Part shown: piece after piece, positions 1 to 15,100 of the stretch | Layout: each line of letters begins with the position of its first letter | Position numbering within the stretch: position 1 is the stretch's first letter | Assembly (NCBI RefSeq): GCF_000237925.1 | Contig: NC_031496.1 | Location: forward strand, 19,902,757-19,966,756 | DNA from: Schistosoma mansoni | Lineage: Eukaryota > Platyhelminthes > Trematoda > Strigeidida > Schistosomatidae | Length of the DNA stretch: 64,000 bases | Direction: 5' to 3' | Made by a program: the position numbers and the translations under genes | Notes under the pieces: model-generated | Seen by the model: the letters and a program-made list of their open reading frames with translations, nothing else | The model's database searches: none | Told to the model about the DNA's origin: nothing

Positions 1-615
1 ATGAGTACGCAGACAATTAAATACAAAAATCTGTCTCTGAAAAAGCTATGAAACTTGAATGTATGTGGTAGTTTCTCATTTTATAGGTTTCCGAAAATTT
101 ATAAACAGATTTGAAGTTTCTAAGGTTGAATTAATTTCATATTACACAAAACAATACTTACAATTTAGAACGTGATTCGACGACCACTAAGTCACATATC
201 TACGTTCACTTACTCGAAAACCATAGAGTTCACAGCTGATAGGTTAATAATGAGTTAGAAATAGGAGTTAAAACATGCACCAAGTTTTCAAGCTTATAAC
301 GATGTCAACTATAGAAAACTACACAAGTGGATAATATCAGCATAAATTACCAAAATATCTCTTTTTAACTGTAACCGCTTGTAATCCACTATACAACTAT
401 AAGCAAATGTTTACTACAATTTTCGATCAGTAAGTATAGTTGAAACAGTTAGTTTGCGATATGAAAAACTAGATTTGGAATGTATTAAGTCTGTCCAATG
501 AATACATAAACTAAAGTCATAAAAATATTGTTTTATAAAACTTGGGATTAGTCATTCCTATTCTCTTTAAAATACTTTCGACCTGTTGTGCAACAGACTT
601 ATCTCATCTTCCTTC

Positions 616-1133
616 GATACCAAATGCCCTGGTATTTCCGAGTGTGGGAATAGTCCGCTCTCCTTCTCGAAATGCTCTCACATGGTCACGAGTATACAAC
701 CACTATCAGAGAAGTTCTACTCACTGCCTTCTCATAGCGAGGGTGTTGTTTACGAAATTGAGAGGACGAAAGGCGAATGTCCGGCGCTTTAACCGGGTTG
801 GTGGATATGGAGGACCCGCCTAGGGGAGTTAGAAAATCCTGATTCCAAATCAATAGTGCACATGGGCTCCAGGATCCTGAGAGAACAAATGGTGTATGAA
901 TCTATTGTTACTCACTGGCTAAAATGGGACTGCATCACCTGACGTTGCTCCACTGCCTTGTGGATTAAGCCTTTAGGTCAAAGTCTCCGGATGTGGCCCC
1001 CTAAGAGAACTACCTGCTTCGGTTTTGGTGTTCGTGGAGTATCCCAGCCCTCACATAAATCAAATGATTTGTGTGACGCATGTATATTTGGTGCATTCTT
1101 TTACCAATGTTTGTGTTTAAATAAATAAATAAA
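616..1133 (+). repeat. Dispersed ~500 bp TAAA-tailed repeat, copy A
   Basis: Begins near CAAATGCCCTGG and ends in a run of TAAA units. Shares blocks such as GGCGAATGTCCGG, GGACTGCATC and ATCAAATGATTTGTGTG with copies at 6.6, 20.7, 23.4 and 37.3 kb. The fixed 5' start and TAAA tail suggest a retroposed (SINE-like or LINE-tail) family. The open frames inside it are fortuitous. Family name not known to me. Confidence 0.85.
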
Positions 1134-1765
1134 GTACATCTTCATTCACATTGTTGAAAAAATTCTTGTGTTTCTTTTACTTCAGCTTTCATGGGTAGGT
1201 CTATGTAATGATAATCAGTAAGGAAATAGAATTTTTTTGAATCATGCTTCGGCATGGATATATCACTTCCATACACTCCAAATAAATCAAAGAACTGATG
1301 TTAGATGTTTGGAGATGTTGTGGAGGGCGATGTCAAAAATCTGATGCTGATACACGGTGTGCTACGCCTTAACCCCCCAACTAACTGCTTAGGTGATAAA
1401 TTGGATTGGGCTACGAATAAAATGCACAAATACTCATTTAAGTATATACCACTCTAATTCTTAAGAAAAAGATCCACCTTTTAGCCACTGAAATGCACTT
1501 GTTCTTTAGGTTACTTCTGATTGTCATCGACTGACCTTCTCATTAGGCTACTTTTGATTGGCTCACCATATCAGGAGGTAGTTAGCAGGAAACCCTATAC
1601 CTCGGTTTTGGGTTTACTGATACGATTCAGTAAGCAGTATATGTTATTTTGACAGAAATAATGATACCTGCGAGATTCAGAACAAAACTGTGTCACAGGG
1701 ATACTATCACTAAGCTATTTGAGCTGCGATTGGTCTGAAGGACTGAAACATTCATACTGAGCAAT

Positions 1766-1770
<5 letters not shown>

Positions 1771-1802
<32 letters not shown>
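1771..1802. repeat. (TA)n microsatellite
   Basis: About 16 uninterrupted TA units. Confidence 0.95.
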
Positions 1803-1804
<2 letters not shown>

Positions 1805-2151
1805 CACTAGGACTTATTGATATTAACAATAATATCAATACCCATATGAAAAAGGTCAATTAACCGTATGGTCAGAGGTCAACCGAACAAAACAGTCAAA
1901 ATGAATACAAGGAACAATGAGACCAACCAATCACAAACAATGCCACCAGAATAAACTGACTTAACGCTTGTAGGATAACTACCTAAAGTAGCTGTTGATG
2001 TTGTCAAGGTCGACAATTAAAGTTTCGTAACCGAATCATCTAGCTTAGAGGATTAAACAACACCAAAAGCATACCAAAGTGAAAATCTCCATCATTTTAG
2101 TGTTACTAATAATGATAATAAGATTTGAAAATATTTATACTCGTTACAAAC

Positions 2152-2262
2152 CTTGAAATGTCAGCATTTGTATCCACTTCCCGACAATATAATAGCAAAG
2201 TCGGTAATGCTGGAACCCGTATTGTATTTACCAGAAAAGGTTTAGTTGTTTCCATTAAATCC
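2152..2262 (-). CDS. DHX34: DHX34 exon 14 (last visible exon)
   Basis: 111 nt; with exon 13 it reads [20 protein letters not shown] and ends [19 protein letters not shown](R), matching SLLETNKPYLVN-VRIPAL in DHX34. Acceptor ttttttag, donor AAG|GTTTGT, phase 2 out. It follows an intron of about 7.8 kb. No following exon is recognisable in positions 1-2151. Confidence 0.9.
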
Positions 2263-5200
2263 CTAAAAAATAATCATTAATAGTAAATAAATAGAAAATT
2301 AATTGGTCATTTCAAAGTGACAAATTTAATAAGTTCAAAAATCAAATAATTTTTTTCAAGAAACCCTGAATAATCTTATTCAGATCAACTAGATAGTCAA
2401 ATGCCCTTAAACGTGTATTACATGAGATTCGATATAATCATGTATCAGCTTATCAAATCAGTGAGATGATATTCATACGAGAAGGGGAACAATAAAGAAA
2501 ACCATAATGTATGCACCAGTATGATTGTAACAGATATGTGGTCAAAGACAATTTAAGTTAAACAGTGATCATATACGGTGGTATACATGTAAAACACGAA
2601 AATAGGCAGGAGGAATGTATATTTATTGCGGGGAGTTACATGGTACACATACATAGCCTTCAATCAAACATTCGCATCTTTCGATGTGTTCTGTCCTCTG
2701 AACTACTTTCTCGTCTAGTCTCCAAGTGTTCTGCAAACGCTGAAACTCTTCACTCTGTCTGAAAATTGTTGCAACTTCGATGCCACGTTCCGCTACATAC
2801 TACGTAAAAAAAATCCTTGTGAGTAGCATCAACAAAACATATATATAAGAAGATACGTTTAATAGTTAGCTACTTAATGATTCATAGCAATTGTATCTGT
2901 CTCAGTCGACGAGATTGAAGTAGGGTTAAAGTTGATTGATTGTGGTAATGTTAAGCACTTCGCAATAACATCACTAATGTAAATTTAGGTCTTTTGCAGC
3001 TGACTAGAAGCCTTGAAATGTAAAGAATTCATTTAATTTAACATATTTTGTTCTTTCCTTATTTAATTTAGAATTATCAAAGGATCAGTATATATGAAGT
3101 AGGACTATTGACAACTGTATCTACAACAAATATGCACGTAGAAAAATTATGCTTTTTTCAATTATATTATATAAATCATGAGCTTGAAAACATATATTCA
3201 AGAAAAGGTTTTCAAGTTTGATAAAGAAGATATAGGACTAAATGATTCATGACATTCCAAAAAATAGTTCCTGTTGAAGAAATGACATAAATCAATCTTA
3301 CGTCGCAATGACTGTAACGAACTTGGTCATCAGATGCGAAGTTATATACCTGCTTTTATTAATTTACACATTTTATTAGATATGTTGATGCTAATTCGAT
3401 AAAACTTAATTGAAGAAAGTGAGGTGAATGTTTATTAAAACCACTGAAATATGTAGTAGTAGTAGTAGTATTTGCTTTTAAAAAAGGTTCCACATTTTTA
3501 ATCATTACTCACATAGTATAAAACAAAACGATATAGAATTTGTGTTTTAATACAGTGAACATTGTTTAAATTAAATATTATAAAAAATCGTCTAAACTGT
3601 CTTTGTTACTTTCATTTTGTATTGGTTGAATCTTCCCATTAACTTTTAGGACTGCTACTTATCAGTCTTCTATTAACATATGAGCATCCTGTGCGGATTG
3701 CCTCGGTATTACCTAGAGTCACAAGCATTATAAACAAACGTGTATGTTGGCTAGCAACGAAATACAGGACGCGCGTTTCGTCCTACTTGAGACTCGTCAG
3801 TTGGATGTACCTGCATCTCACAGTTAATATACATTCCAGGACTCGAACCCAGTGCCATACGCTTCAAACGTCATCCCGTTATCCACTTAGCCACTAGCTT
3901 GTGCAATGGGGTGAAGTTTAAATTCATTTCGTCCTTTTTACTATTGCATCTATATAATTTAATATGCACAAAATATAGTATATTTTTCAATTCATTGTTA
4001 AATCTATTCATGGAGTTTGAAAAATAACTTAATATTTAGAGTGGTAAACTTTCCAATTAGTATACTGCATGTTCGAATTCTACTTTGGCCATTGTAGATT
4101 AGACAACCGGACTTTATTATTACTTGATACATAAACTGTTGAGGCTTAAAACTGATTACATAAACCTATATTCTTTTACAAAAAAGTTTCATTAATCAAT
4201 GACATCGTTCACTATTTTCAAGAGTTCAACTTGAACATTAAGAAAGAAATATAGCTTTGACAATGGTTTCAGAGTAGTTACTTGTCAAGACAAGGCCCAA
4301 TAATCTAAATTGTACTTCTAAAAAAAACTATTGAAAAAACTTTGGCAAATAGAGTGAAAATCAATCAAAATAATTTTGTGTACTTTACATACTGTGGTTA
4401 TCTGGGTGAGGATAAACTCCACTCTCATTTGCAATTTTGACCTTGCACCTGACAACCAACCAAAATCAAGCGGAGCTCCTTATTTACAATATCGTAATCT
4501 ATGACAGAAGACGTGTTTCGTTATCTGTTTTTTTCCTGGCTTACATGAAAAATGTAGTTTACTACGACGAAAAGACCACTCCATCATGCTACAGATGGGT
4601 CAAGTGTAGCGTAGTCAGTCAGGATGGAAGAAAAATTACATGGAAAAGTCATACCTTCAAATAACTCTATAATAGGAATTATTCTAAAATATTTGCTATT
4701 GAGGGACTATATAAACGAAAACATAATCGTAATCACCGACTACGATACCATTGGATAACTTGACAAAGTGGAGTTCATCCCCAGCCGCTCATCTATATTC
4801 GGAAACATACCAGAATTGGCGGAATAAAGTATAATTCTATCACATGAATTGTTATTGAAGACATTGAAATAGTATGAAAATTGGTCGCGTTTTGCTAGTA
4901 ACGTGTAACTATAATTAGTTTAGTTATTTTGTTGTTATCTATTTGTGCGTACATAATGTATGCCAACTTCCAAGAACTCTACTATCATTTTATCATTAAT
5001 TACAATATATTGAATTGATAAGAATAAGAATTTTATAATTTTGCAGATTTATGATTATTTCAGTTTATATAGAACCACAAAGAGAACATTAATGCATAGT
5101 TCAATAGATGTTTTCTATGAGGTGACAGAATTAGCATATTTTAACGATATTTTAAACTGTTAACTGTATTAAATTTAAATTCAGAAAATGTGAAAACTGA

Positions 5201-8200
5201 ATATAACCTTTCATCACATATTTGTATAAATCTATTTTGTCTAATTGGTTTAGATAGTTGATTATGTTTATTTTTCTTTGGTTTGACTGACGATATCCTT
5301 AACATTTTTCAACTATATCTACTTAAAAAAAAACCTACTCAGCGGTAACCTTATCAGTGGTACGTGAGAAAATTGTAAATAGAATCACAAAAGTCAGTTC
5401 ATTTTTTAGCATTTAACTATTGAGATATTCTACTTATTCATTTTGTGATCCGTTGAACATGATCATTATATGACGAGTTTAGTGAAAACCACCTAACTTC
5501 TCATAAACGGAAAACATTCACATACTATAAGGAACTATATATTCAGTTCATCTTGAAGTCAAGCACCTTAATACATAGTTGAGCATCATGAACAATCAAC
5601 TCAATATCACAAAACAAAAAGACCTAAGTAGCAAATGTAATCAAATATGAGAATCTAGAATCATGCAAGAATATGATGATCATTAACTGTACTATTATTA
5701 TTACTATTATTATTATTACTATTAGTAATTTTTGGCTAGAATTCATGTCATTGATACTAACCTACATGTTCATTGGACCGGGCTTTAAACGGCCTGACTA
5801 AAATTGATTTTTTTTTCTATAGAAATCGATGATATACTATTTGAAAATTAGCAGGTCAACAAAATTCAACCACAGACTTTCTCTGTTGTTTTTATTTGTT
5901 AGCACATATACATACACACGTAAAGGTTTGTGTATATTAAATTTATAAAGACACATGAACTATCAATAATAAAGAATTAGTGGATAGACAGACCAATACA
6001 TGTGTCTTTTTTTGTTGTTGAATGAAAACCTGTCAGGACATTGAATTAATCTGTGAAGAAAATAAGAGATAGGCAGAGACTCGACGTTCATTTGTTGACT
6101 CCGCCCTAATAATATCACCGATTTTTATAGACTAAAAGTTCCGAAATAACAACAATCGATCGATCAATTATAAAACATGAAGAAGGTTCAACATACAATT
6201 CTTTATACTAATTTGACAAATACTGTATGTATGCATATTAGTTACAACAATAATGAATTGTTTTATTCAATTCATGAAACAGTCTGTAATTCATTTTTAC
6301 AACCCAATAGTTTAATAGTAATGTTTAACAAACAATAGTAGATCCAGAGAGTATAGTAAAGCGAAGGATATACATGTCTGTTTTGCTTAGTTATGTTTAG
6401 CCAAGATATAGAGTATTGAAATTCTTCACACACACACAAAAATCCTGAATAATAGGAAGCGAAATTTCTGGCGTTTACAAACTACTAATATGACTTTCAT
6501 GAAAACAGATTGTAAATAGAACAATATCAGTAATATTTAGTCAGGTTTACTTTTTTAAAGCGAGTAAATGATTTTATATTAATTTACTATGGAAATTCTG
6601 TTTCAATTTATTAATTAATTTATTTATTCATTTAAGCACATAAATATTGGTACAAAGGGGCACCAGATACATATGCGTCACACAAACCAAATGATTTGTG
6701 TGAAGGCTGGGATACTCCACGGACACCAAAACCGAAGCAGGTAGTTTTCTTAGGGAGCCACAACCCGAACCTTTGACCTAAAGGTCTGATCCACAAGACA
6801 GTGGAGCAACGTCAGGTGATGCAGTCCCATGGTAGCCAGTGAGTAACAATAGGTTCATACATCATTTGTTCCTTCAGGATCCTGGAGCCGATGTGCACTA
6901 TTGATTTGGAGCATTTCGAGAGGGAGAACGAACTCTTCCCACTCTCGGCCGTACCAGGGCATTTGGGGGCTTCAATTTAATAAGGTGACTAAAAATAAAA
7001 TTCACATCATTCTACAGGTTTGTTATATATATTGCTATAGCTCTTCGAAATATAAAAATCTACTTCAGTTAAAAATAAAATATAAATTATACTCTTACGT
7101 TTATATCTTAAGTAATGTAAATAATAAAAAAACACATCCTTACATCACATGTATTCTATAAAACTGACAGTTACTTACACTGAAATCAGTGATATCCTCT
7201 AATGAACTGTACAAAATTTCAGTTCAAATATACCTATAATATTGTATTTTAAGAAGAATCAATATAAAGTTGTTTAGATTATTTGATAAATTTAAAGATA
7301 TGCCTTATCGTGAGCGGATATCAGCTGATTAATTCTTGAAAATATCGACAAATTAAGTAATTCTAAATATTTCACTATTTGAATTTATGAGTCAATCTAA
7401 GCTAGACCACCATTGAAAACATGAACCTGGTGGTCTAACTTAGGTCAACACTCATGAATTCAGCTATTGAAATTCTTTAGTTTTTAACTTTTTAATGATA
7501 CTTCATAATAAAATGTATACGAAACATAAATTTGTGGAATGTTTGTATGATAAAATATATTCATAATTATAGATTCTAGGAATTCATGCTGTAAATAATA
7601 TATGAATGCTTACAAACATGGTAAATTCTCCTTTGAAAACTGTACAATTTCATCAGTAAACAAATATGGAATTTATAACCAATACAACAAAACAAACATC
7701 ATACATTGATAATCGTTATATTACATTGTGATGAATAAAAGGAGGTTACTATCACACACAAAGAAATTGTGTGAAAAGTGAAACTACCATTTCAGTGTAA
7801 TATCATTCATAGTGAGAATGTGAATGAAAATACCAATAAGACTACTCATCTATACGTGAATATTCTTGTTTCTAAAAGCTAAAAGAACTTCAGGTATCAG
7901 ATGTATTTTCATTGTAGATAAACAATCATCAAATTGAAATTCACAAATCCCATTTAAAAATTACCTAATATACGTGGAGGACTATTTAAACATAATATTC
8001 AGTGATGAAAGCTGACTGTTCGAATCTAGATTAAAATAACCTTCAGTTTCAATACATAGGATTTGTTAAATTTCTATTATACATATAATACATCAGTTTA
8101 ATAAAATGTATCTATTTATGAAAACAATTAACGATGGAAAGTACATTTTAAGTATAACGTCACATAAAAGATGAGTACACATGAATACCTTTTATCCGAG

Positions 8201-11200
8201 TATTCAAGTTTTGACAACAGACGATATGAAAATATATTTTTAAAAAGTTTGGAATCTGATAAAGGATTAAGTAACCTTGAACAGATTATTACTTTACGAC
8301 AGGTTAATATATTCAAAAGTGTTGACTACTCTGTTTAATTGATATCACAGATCTGCAGAACTGGAAATTAGCAAAATACAATTATACTACTAACTGTAAT
8401 TCAGTAGGTCGATATAGATGGAACAGTTAATTATCCGCGAGTATAGTTCGCCAGATTCCATGTGACTTTTGAAATATTTCAAGATGGCATTCGAGGTTCT
8501 AATCAAGTTCACAATGGAATAACCACAAATATCAGCATTCACTATTTAGAACGATAATAATGGCGAAAAAAAATCAACTTGAAATTATTATTCTATACAT
8601 AGAATGTTAATTATTGTTACGCAAAAAACAAATGTGACATTATAAGTGTTGCTTATAAGCTACAATCGTTCAAGCATCCCATTCATAAGACTGAATTTAT
8701 TAAGACCAAAGCAGAAGGAATAATAACGGAAAAAAAATCGAGTGTATGGACGAAGTAAAATATTTCAGTAAGCATATCTTTGCAAAACAGTGAACGAGGA
8801 AACTTTTAATAAATACTTTCAAAAATTTATAGAATGTATACAACCAATCGTCTTTCAACAAACTAGACATAGTTATAGGATTTAGAGTGTTGAAGTTGAG
8901 TTACAGCGTAGATAGTCTATTGATTTGTTGATCAAGTCGATAAGCGAAAACAGAACCAGATGTTTAGGACAGATAAAAGTAGAAAACTCAGGAAGAAAAT
9001 GATATAATTCTTTACACTGGAGTTAATGAACGTGTTGGTTCCAGCGAGTAATAACTTTTATAGAAAATAAAAAAAAACCAGAGTTTAAAATCACTGGTGG
9101 ATCTTAAACAAAAAATACATTAATAAAACCTAAGAAACTGTTATCCTGACTATGACACTAAAATTCACTACGTCTAATGTTAAGGAATAAATATATAACT
9201 CAGCAACTTAGTTATAATTGTTAATTAAATCAGTTAAATTTATTAACGTTGCAAATCGTATACATGCATATAGTTATTGATTAATTTGGATCAACTACTA
9301 GCCAGCTCAATGAACTTAAATGTAACTAGTTACAAGCTAAGTAAATCATATATAACCTAGCATAGTTTTGATTTACTTGAGGTTTATAATAAATCCTAAT
9401 CTAAATAAAATATTGTCTTCTTCTTTGCATCTAAACATATGAGTTTTGTTCCATTGTAACAAGTCTCAAGCAAGAGCTTTTTCAAAGTTATAACAAGTAA
9501 TAAGAGGAATACCATTGCCCAGTTACAACATAATCAAGTGGAAACTGAATTCATATGGTTAAAACATGAATATAACTACACCTGTAGCCCCTCTGGGGTC
9601 TACTGCAGGTCCCAAGCCCGGGTAAAGGAGGAGGGCTAGGCATGAGGTTAGCGACCCCATTCCGTAGAAAACCAACTCGCTAAAAAAACAATAACCAGAA
9701 AAATTATTCAAACCATTTAAACTCTGCCATCAAAGTTGAAGGAAGAATTATGACGCCTCATGATGAAAGCCGAGTTCCTTCGGAAGTCACGAGGCCGATG
9801 CCCCTTCTAACAACCAGAGAAACCATTTATCTACGTACATGGAATGCTCGTACAATGTGAGAGACTCGTTACAATAGAACTTAGTTCAAGATCAGATTTA
9901 CTTTGAAAACTGTGTATAAATAATCGAAAAGGGGTAAGTAAAATAACCGATCACTATTGTTGGGGTTGTTGCGAATTGTTTAAAAAATCCCTGATGATAA
10001 TATTAATGCAAGTGATAATCATATTTTGACATTTTTTCATTAAAAAAAACAACTATCAACTTACAGATACATAAGTAATTGATGATCGTATGCAAAACCA
10101 GATGGTAAAACTTCAGGAATATTTTCTTCTTCTGTTTGTTCATCATCAAAATCATCATCTCTTGATTGTTTTGAATTTTTATTTGATAATGATGTTTGTG
10201 ACTTTTGTACCTTTGACACGTTTGGATGATTATTATTCCGTTTTTTTAAATTACGCTCAGGAAATAACACATCTGGTTTTCTAACAAATACATCATTTGG
10301 ATGAAGTGTAACAAAACCTTTATTCTAAAATAGAATAGAAAAAAAGTAGTTGAATAAACGACGAGGAATATTTGTAACATAGAATGATAATTTTGAAGGT
10401 GTTGTGTTCTCTGAGTTGAATGGTTTAGTTGTGGAGCTCTCATTGTCTTTCTAGATGACATAATCGACATACACTTCAATAAGAAGGGATTAGAACTTAG
10501 CCACAACTGACTAACAGTTTGTTCTATTGACCTGGACAAATTATAATAGCTCACTTATTGAAGTATACGTTGATAATATTGTCTAGGAAGATAATAAAAG
10601 CTTCACCCAGCTCAAATAACACAAGAACTTCAAAATTATGAGATCGCAAAACAAGATATATCATTTCATGAAAAAGAATCGATAAATTAATATACCAGAT
10701 AGTGGGAAAATTTTCAACATGCTTAATTTTTAACTCATGAACATGAACAATGCCAGGTAGACATATTATTTCTCAAAAACAGTAACAAATCCAAGTGTTA
10801 GTAACAGAAAAAGATTTGTTAATTAATGTTTTTCTTCAGTTTAATATGAACTTGACGTAATCAAGTGAGTTAATCAGTCACAAACAACGTAAGGTGAGAC
10901 ATAGATATGGATCGGTCTAGTTAGATACATCAAATAAGCACAGAGAGATTAAATTTAAATGAACAGTTCGAAAGGTATGAAAATAATACCAGAAAGGATT
11001 AAAAATAGGGAATACAGTTCTAAATAAAATCATGACTTCGGGTGATAAAAAGTATCGAGTCATATTGAAACTGAAAATCTACGAGAATATAAAGAATGGG
11101 TGTATCTGAGCCAGTGATTTATTGCGATACCTATGATCCAAGGTTTCCAATCATTTTCCGGACGTCAAATAGGCAGTTAGGGGGCTACTGATAAAGTAAA

Positions 11201-12078
11201 GATCGACATCCACTTTGCTCCTAACCGCACTATCAGTCAGTAGGTGGTCCTATCAAATATGAACAATATTTCGATGATATTTATGATCAAAAAAACTAGT
11301 TACTTACTACATGTCTTCTACTGTAAAAAACTTCGTTTCACAGCTACGAAGTAAAATAGATTAGACTGTTGCACAATACACCAGACTTTTGATAGGTAGA
11401 AGGGATGTTTCGTTTAAATCACATTCAGATGGACTTTTAAACCTATTTCGAGACTTTGTCTTTTATACCACAGAATCGATGAACCACAGAGGTTTGCATC
11501 CTGTCAAACACAAGGCCATACAACGATTGAAACTAAACCATGTTATTCTGATTTCATATTATTATAACCATAAAGTATTAAACCATAACTTAACATAATT
11601 TATGAATACCAATGTATACATAACTAGGACAGTTTTTGGAATTTTTGACTGAGTAACCGATTTGTAGCTAATTGATTATTATCGACAAAAATTTTTTTCT
11701 TCTACTTTTCCTAACAAAATTTATCTACTTTAATTTTTCATTTTTGTCACGATTGATATTTATCCTGACAATGAGTAACTGTATATACTTAATTACACTG
11801 TTACCCCTCGTGGAGGAAAATAGGCCACCCACTAGTAAGCTTAGTTTTAGTATAATCCTATATAATTGCTGCTTGAAAAAAAAAACTTAAAACGTCCAAA
11901 ACACCAGCAACTTAAATCCTTTAGAATAATCTTTAACATGCAAGGGAAAACTCAGTCAACTTCTTGATCACATGTACTAGCATCCAAGAGCCAAATATGT
12001 TTAAGTACTCTTTTATAAATTGACTACATTTCTAGTATTTTGTTAAACATTTCTTATCACTCAGATTAGTTATCTTAA

Positions 12079-12118
<40 letters not shown>

Positions 12119-15100
12119 TACAATGTCAACCAGGTGGTATGCTTCAGATGATATTCATGAGCTAAAAACAAACATTCACCTTAGTATGAAAGACCATTTC
12201 AGCACCAGCTCCAGCCGTACCACCACGATTAGCAACACGATAAGCGTTGGCTGAATCACCAATAGCCAACTGAGGATACATACCACCAGCTAATACAACT
12301 TTTAACAGTTGAAGATCAGCTTGTGTCATGTTTTGTTGAATATTGGCTGATTGTGCTAAAGATGATAGATTGTAACATAATACTAGTTCTAAATCTTGTA
12401 CAGGTACATTTGATGAATTGATTGATGAACGACTCGATGCACTTAACCATTTACGCAACTTAGATGAATCACTTTCCACATGATGATCTTCTTTTTCAGA
12501 TTCTGAGTTCTCACTCAACTGTAAAATTAAAGTAAAAAGAAGCAATGTAATGAATGTTATTGGAAAAAGGAAATTAAAAATAATTCGATACAGTAACCGT
12601 CATGTTGAAATACCGTAGGTGAATCCGAATTACAGTGTACTATGTACTAAAGATTATCAAAATATTTGCTAGTTAGACTTTGGCAAGAGGATGAACCATT
12701 GATTTCACGTTAATGGTCTATGAAAAATGACACTGTCATTGCTGAGACTACTTGGAAAAAATACGTTATTAGTATTACTACAATTACGAGCTAAATGGTG
12801 TTATGATTATTATTTTCTGCAATTGATTACTTCACATTAACTATCCTTTCCATTGGACTATTTTAGTATTTCCATTCTAAGGTCATATAAACAGGATAGA
12901 ATAAGTACCGTTATTAATATAACCGCCTTTATCTCAAGAAATTAAAAACTCTTTTCTAAAAACCTTTATTATTCTCATGTATGCGTTGTTGAATATCGTC
13001 GGAATCTTATTATACCATTATTGTTCATCCGGCATCTAATAGCCAAATTGGATTCAAACCCATATCAGTACTGTCCTATGCTCCTCCATACGATATCTGT
13101 CACAATGTAAAGGTGTTAAAAACTTCATAAGTTATAGTAAAATTAACCATTTGAATATTGTCAAACAGTAAACAAAATCCTATAGACCATTAACAAATGA
13201 CATAACACATTCTGAATATATATATATATATGGCTGAAGAATGATTTGGACTAACGCTAATTTGATTGTGAAACTTGCCTTAAACCTGACCACTTTTCGG
13301 ATTACTAATTTGGATAAATGATTACAAAACATGAAGAGAATTTACTGAAAAGAATATTCTTTGTTAAGGTGTGTTTAATTTCGCAACGCTTTATTATGAA
13401 TAATGAGGATTGAAAGGAAATAACTATACATACTACAATGAAATGGGATCAAACTAGCAAAAGCAAACAAAAACTATATATTTGAAATGGTGATTACTTC
13501 TAGTCTAAGGGAATACTGGTGAAAGTATACTTTAAGAACGAGTTAACCAGAATAGAGAATGCGACTTTTAGGTTCTCGCGTGAAATTAAAATATCATGTA
13601 TAACGAGCAGTAGATATACTTTTAAATGCTTCTCAAAATATTTAAGATAATAGCGGAAAATTATTCTGTGCAACAAGAGGGTAAAAATGATATTTTTAAA
13701 CAGATCAAATGCATAATTCTTACTCTTTAGATTATATATAAAAGGTAAATCGAAACGACCCTAAAAAATCCTAACCTCAAAATTCTTAATTCTGGAACAA
13801 ACCTAGACCTGATGATACTGCATTTTATGGACAAACTGATCATACGGAGCTTCTCATATTTTTGAGTGAAATACATCGATCTATACAGTTACTCACCATT
13901 GTTACATTATAGCTGATGTCAGTTGTGATGCAAACCATAAACTCAAACCACTGGTCCTAACCTTAACTACAAAAAAATTAGGGACTCTTAAAAATCTGTT
14001 TAGATCCTTTTAAGGGTCGGAAAACATGGACAATCTATATCCATCGGGACGAGTTTATGTGTCTTTGTTTTTTGTTTACATCCAGAAAAACCTGTAGAAA
14101 ACAAGAATGAACTTGTTAATTGCATAAAATCTGTATACACTTCGTAATATCATTATTTTCTTTTCCATAAACTATCCATTTGTAAAAGCTATTTTCTAAT
14201 TTGCCATAAAATAGCTCAAAATTCATCGCGGTTGTTTTAATCTCCTTCCTACACTATAATCTCACAGTATAAGCATTTGGTGGTTCTATGTTCACCAGCC
14301 TAGACAGTTTAATTGAGAAGCTTTCATTGTCATTCAGGACAATATGATCAGTGACTAGTCAAAAATTTTTAAAAATCATTTTATAAGTCACGCATCAGTC
14401 TGTTACTTTCAATCCAACACAATAATTTTATTTTATTTTATGAAGTTAAACAATACAAGATGTACACACTTATACCAACGTACTTAGACAATTGTGGAAA
14501 CGAATAACTGGAGAAATGTCACAGGATTCCTAGAAGGATATCGCTCATACCAATCTGCAAAGAATAAGTGGTGAGGCTTTTAAATAATAATGAAACACCT
14601 CACTTCCACTTGAAGTAGGTCTTGAGGATGTTGTTCCGAATGATAATGAAAGCTTTGCAATTAAACCATCTAGCTGAGATGATATAACTCTACCAGAACT
14701 GTCTTTTTAAAACTGAAACTTTCAAATAATATGTTAATAATCACCTGATAAGCTAAACTTATTCGGTATTCAGGTTATGGAAAATTTCTTCAGTACTTTG
14801 GTTAATTCTGCAAATACTATGAAGAGATGCGTTAATTTATACACCTGTACATGCATAACAGGGTTTTTTAAAGATTAAACTGTGTTAAAACAATTTTTAC
14901 AAGAAACTTCGATAATATCGGTCTATAATGTTATTTGTGAATTTTGTTTGAAACTAGTATTCATCATAATCTATTTGGATCATTATTCCTTTATTTCTAC
15001 TGAATAACATACATATTTGGGACACAAATATGAATAAAAAGTAGTTACAAATCATTGGTTAGTGTTTCTTATGTAACTCAGTTCACAAGTAAAGAACCGT

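Larger units (their letters stand above)
1..2151. other. DHX34 intron sequence, no exon recognised
   Basis: No open stretch matches the remaining DHX34 C-terminus. It holds repeat copy A (616-1133) and an AT microsatellite. 1320-1760 is somewhat less AT-rich and may be an old repeat, but I cannot classify it. Confidence 0.6.
2263..10064. other. DHX34 intron 13, largest intron
   Basis: About 7.8 kb, mostly AT-rich sequence with no convincing exon on either strand. Recognised contents are a tRNA-like SINE (3725-3905), repeat copy B (6613-6971), an RTE 5' fragment (9570-9890), short ATT and AGT microsatellites and A/T runs. I see nothing else that can be named. Confidence 0.7.

Noticed and set aside
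3725-3905. tRNA gene on the minus strand
   Set aside because: A- and B-box-like sequences are present but the arms do not pair well and the core of a known trematode SINE follows.
11672-11890. 72-codon hydrophobic frame in DHX34 intron 12
   Set aside because: A T-rich stretch gives Phe/Leu/Ile by composition alone; no homology recognised.
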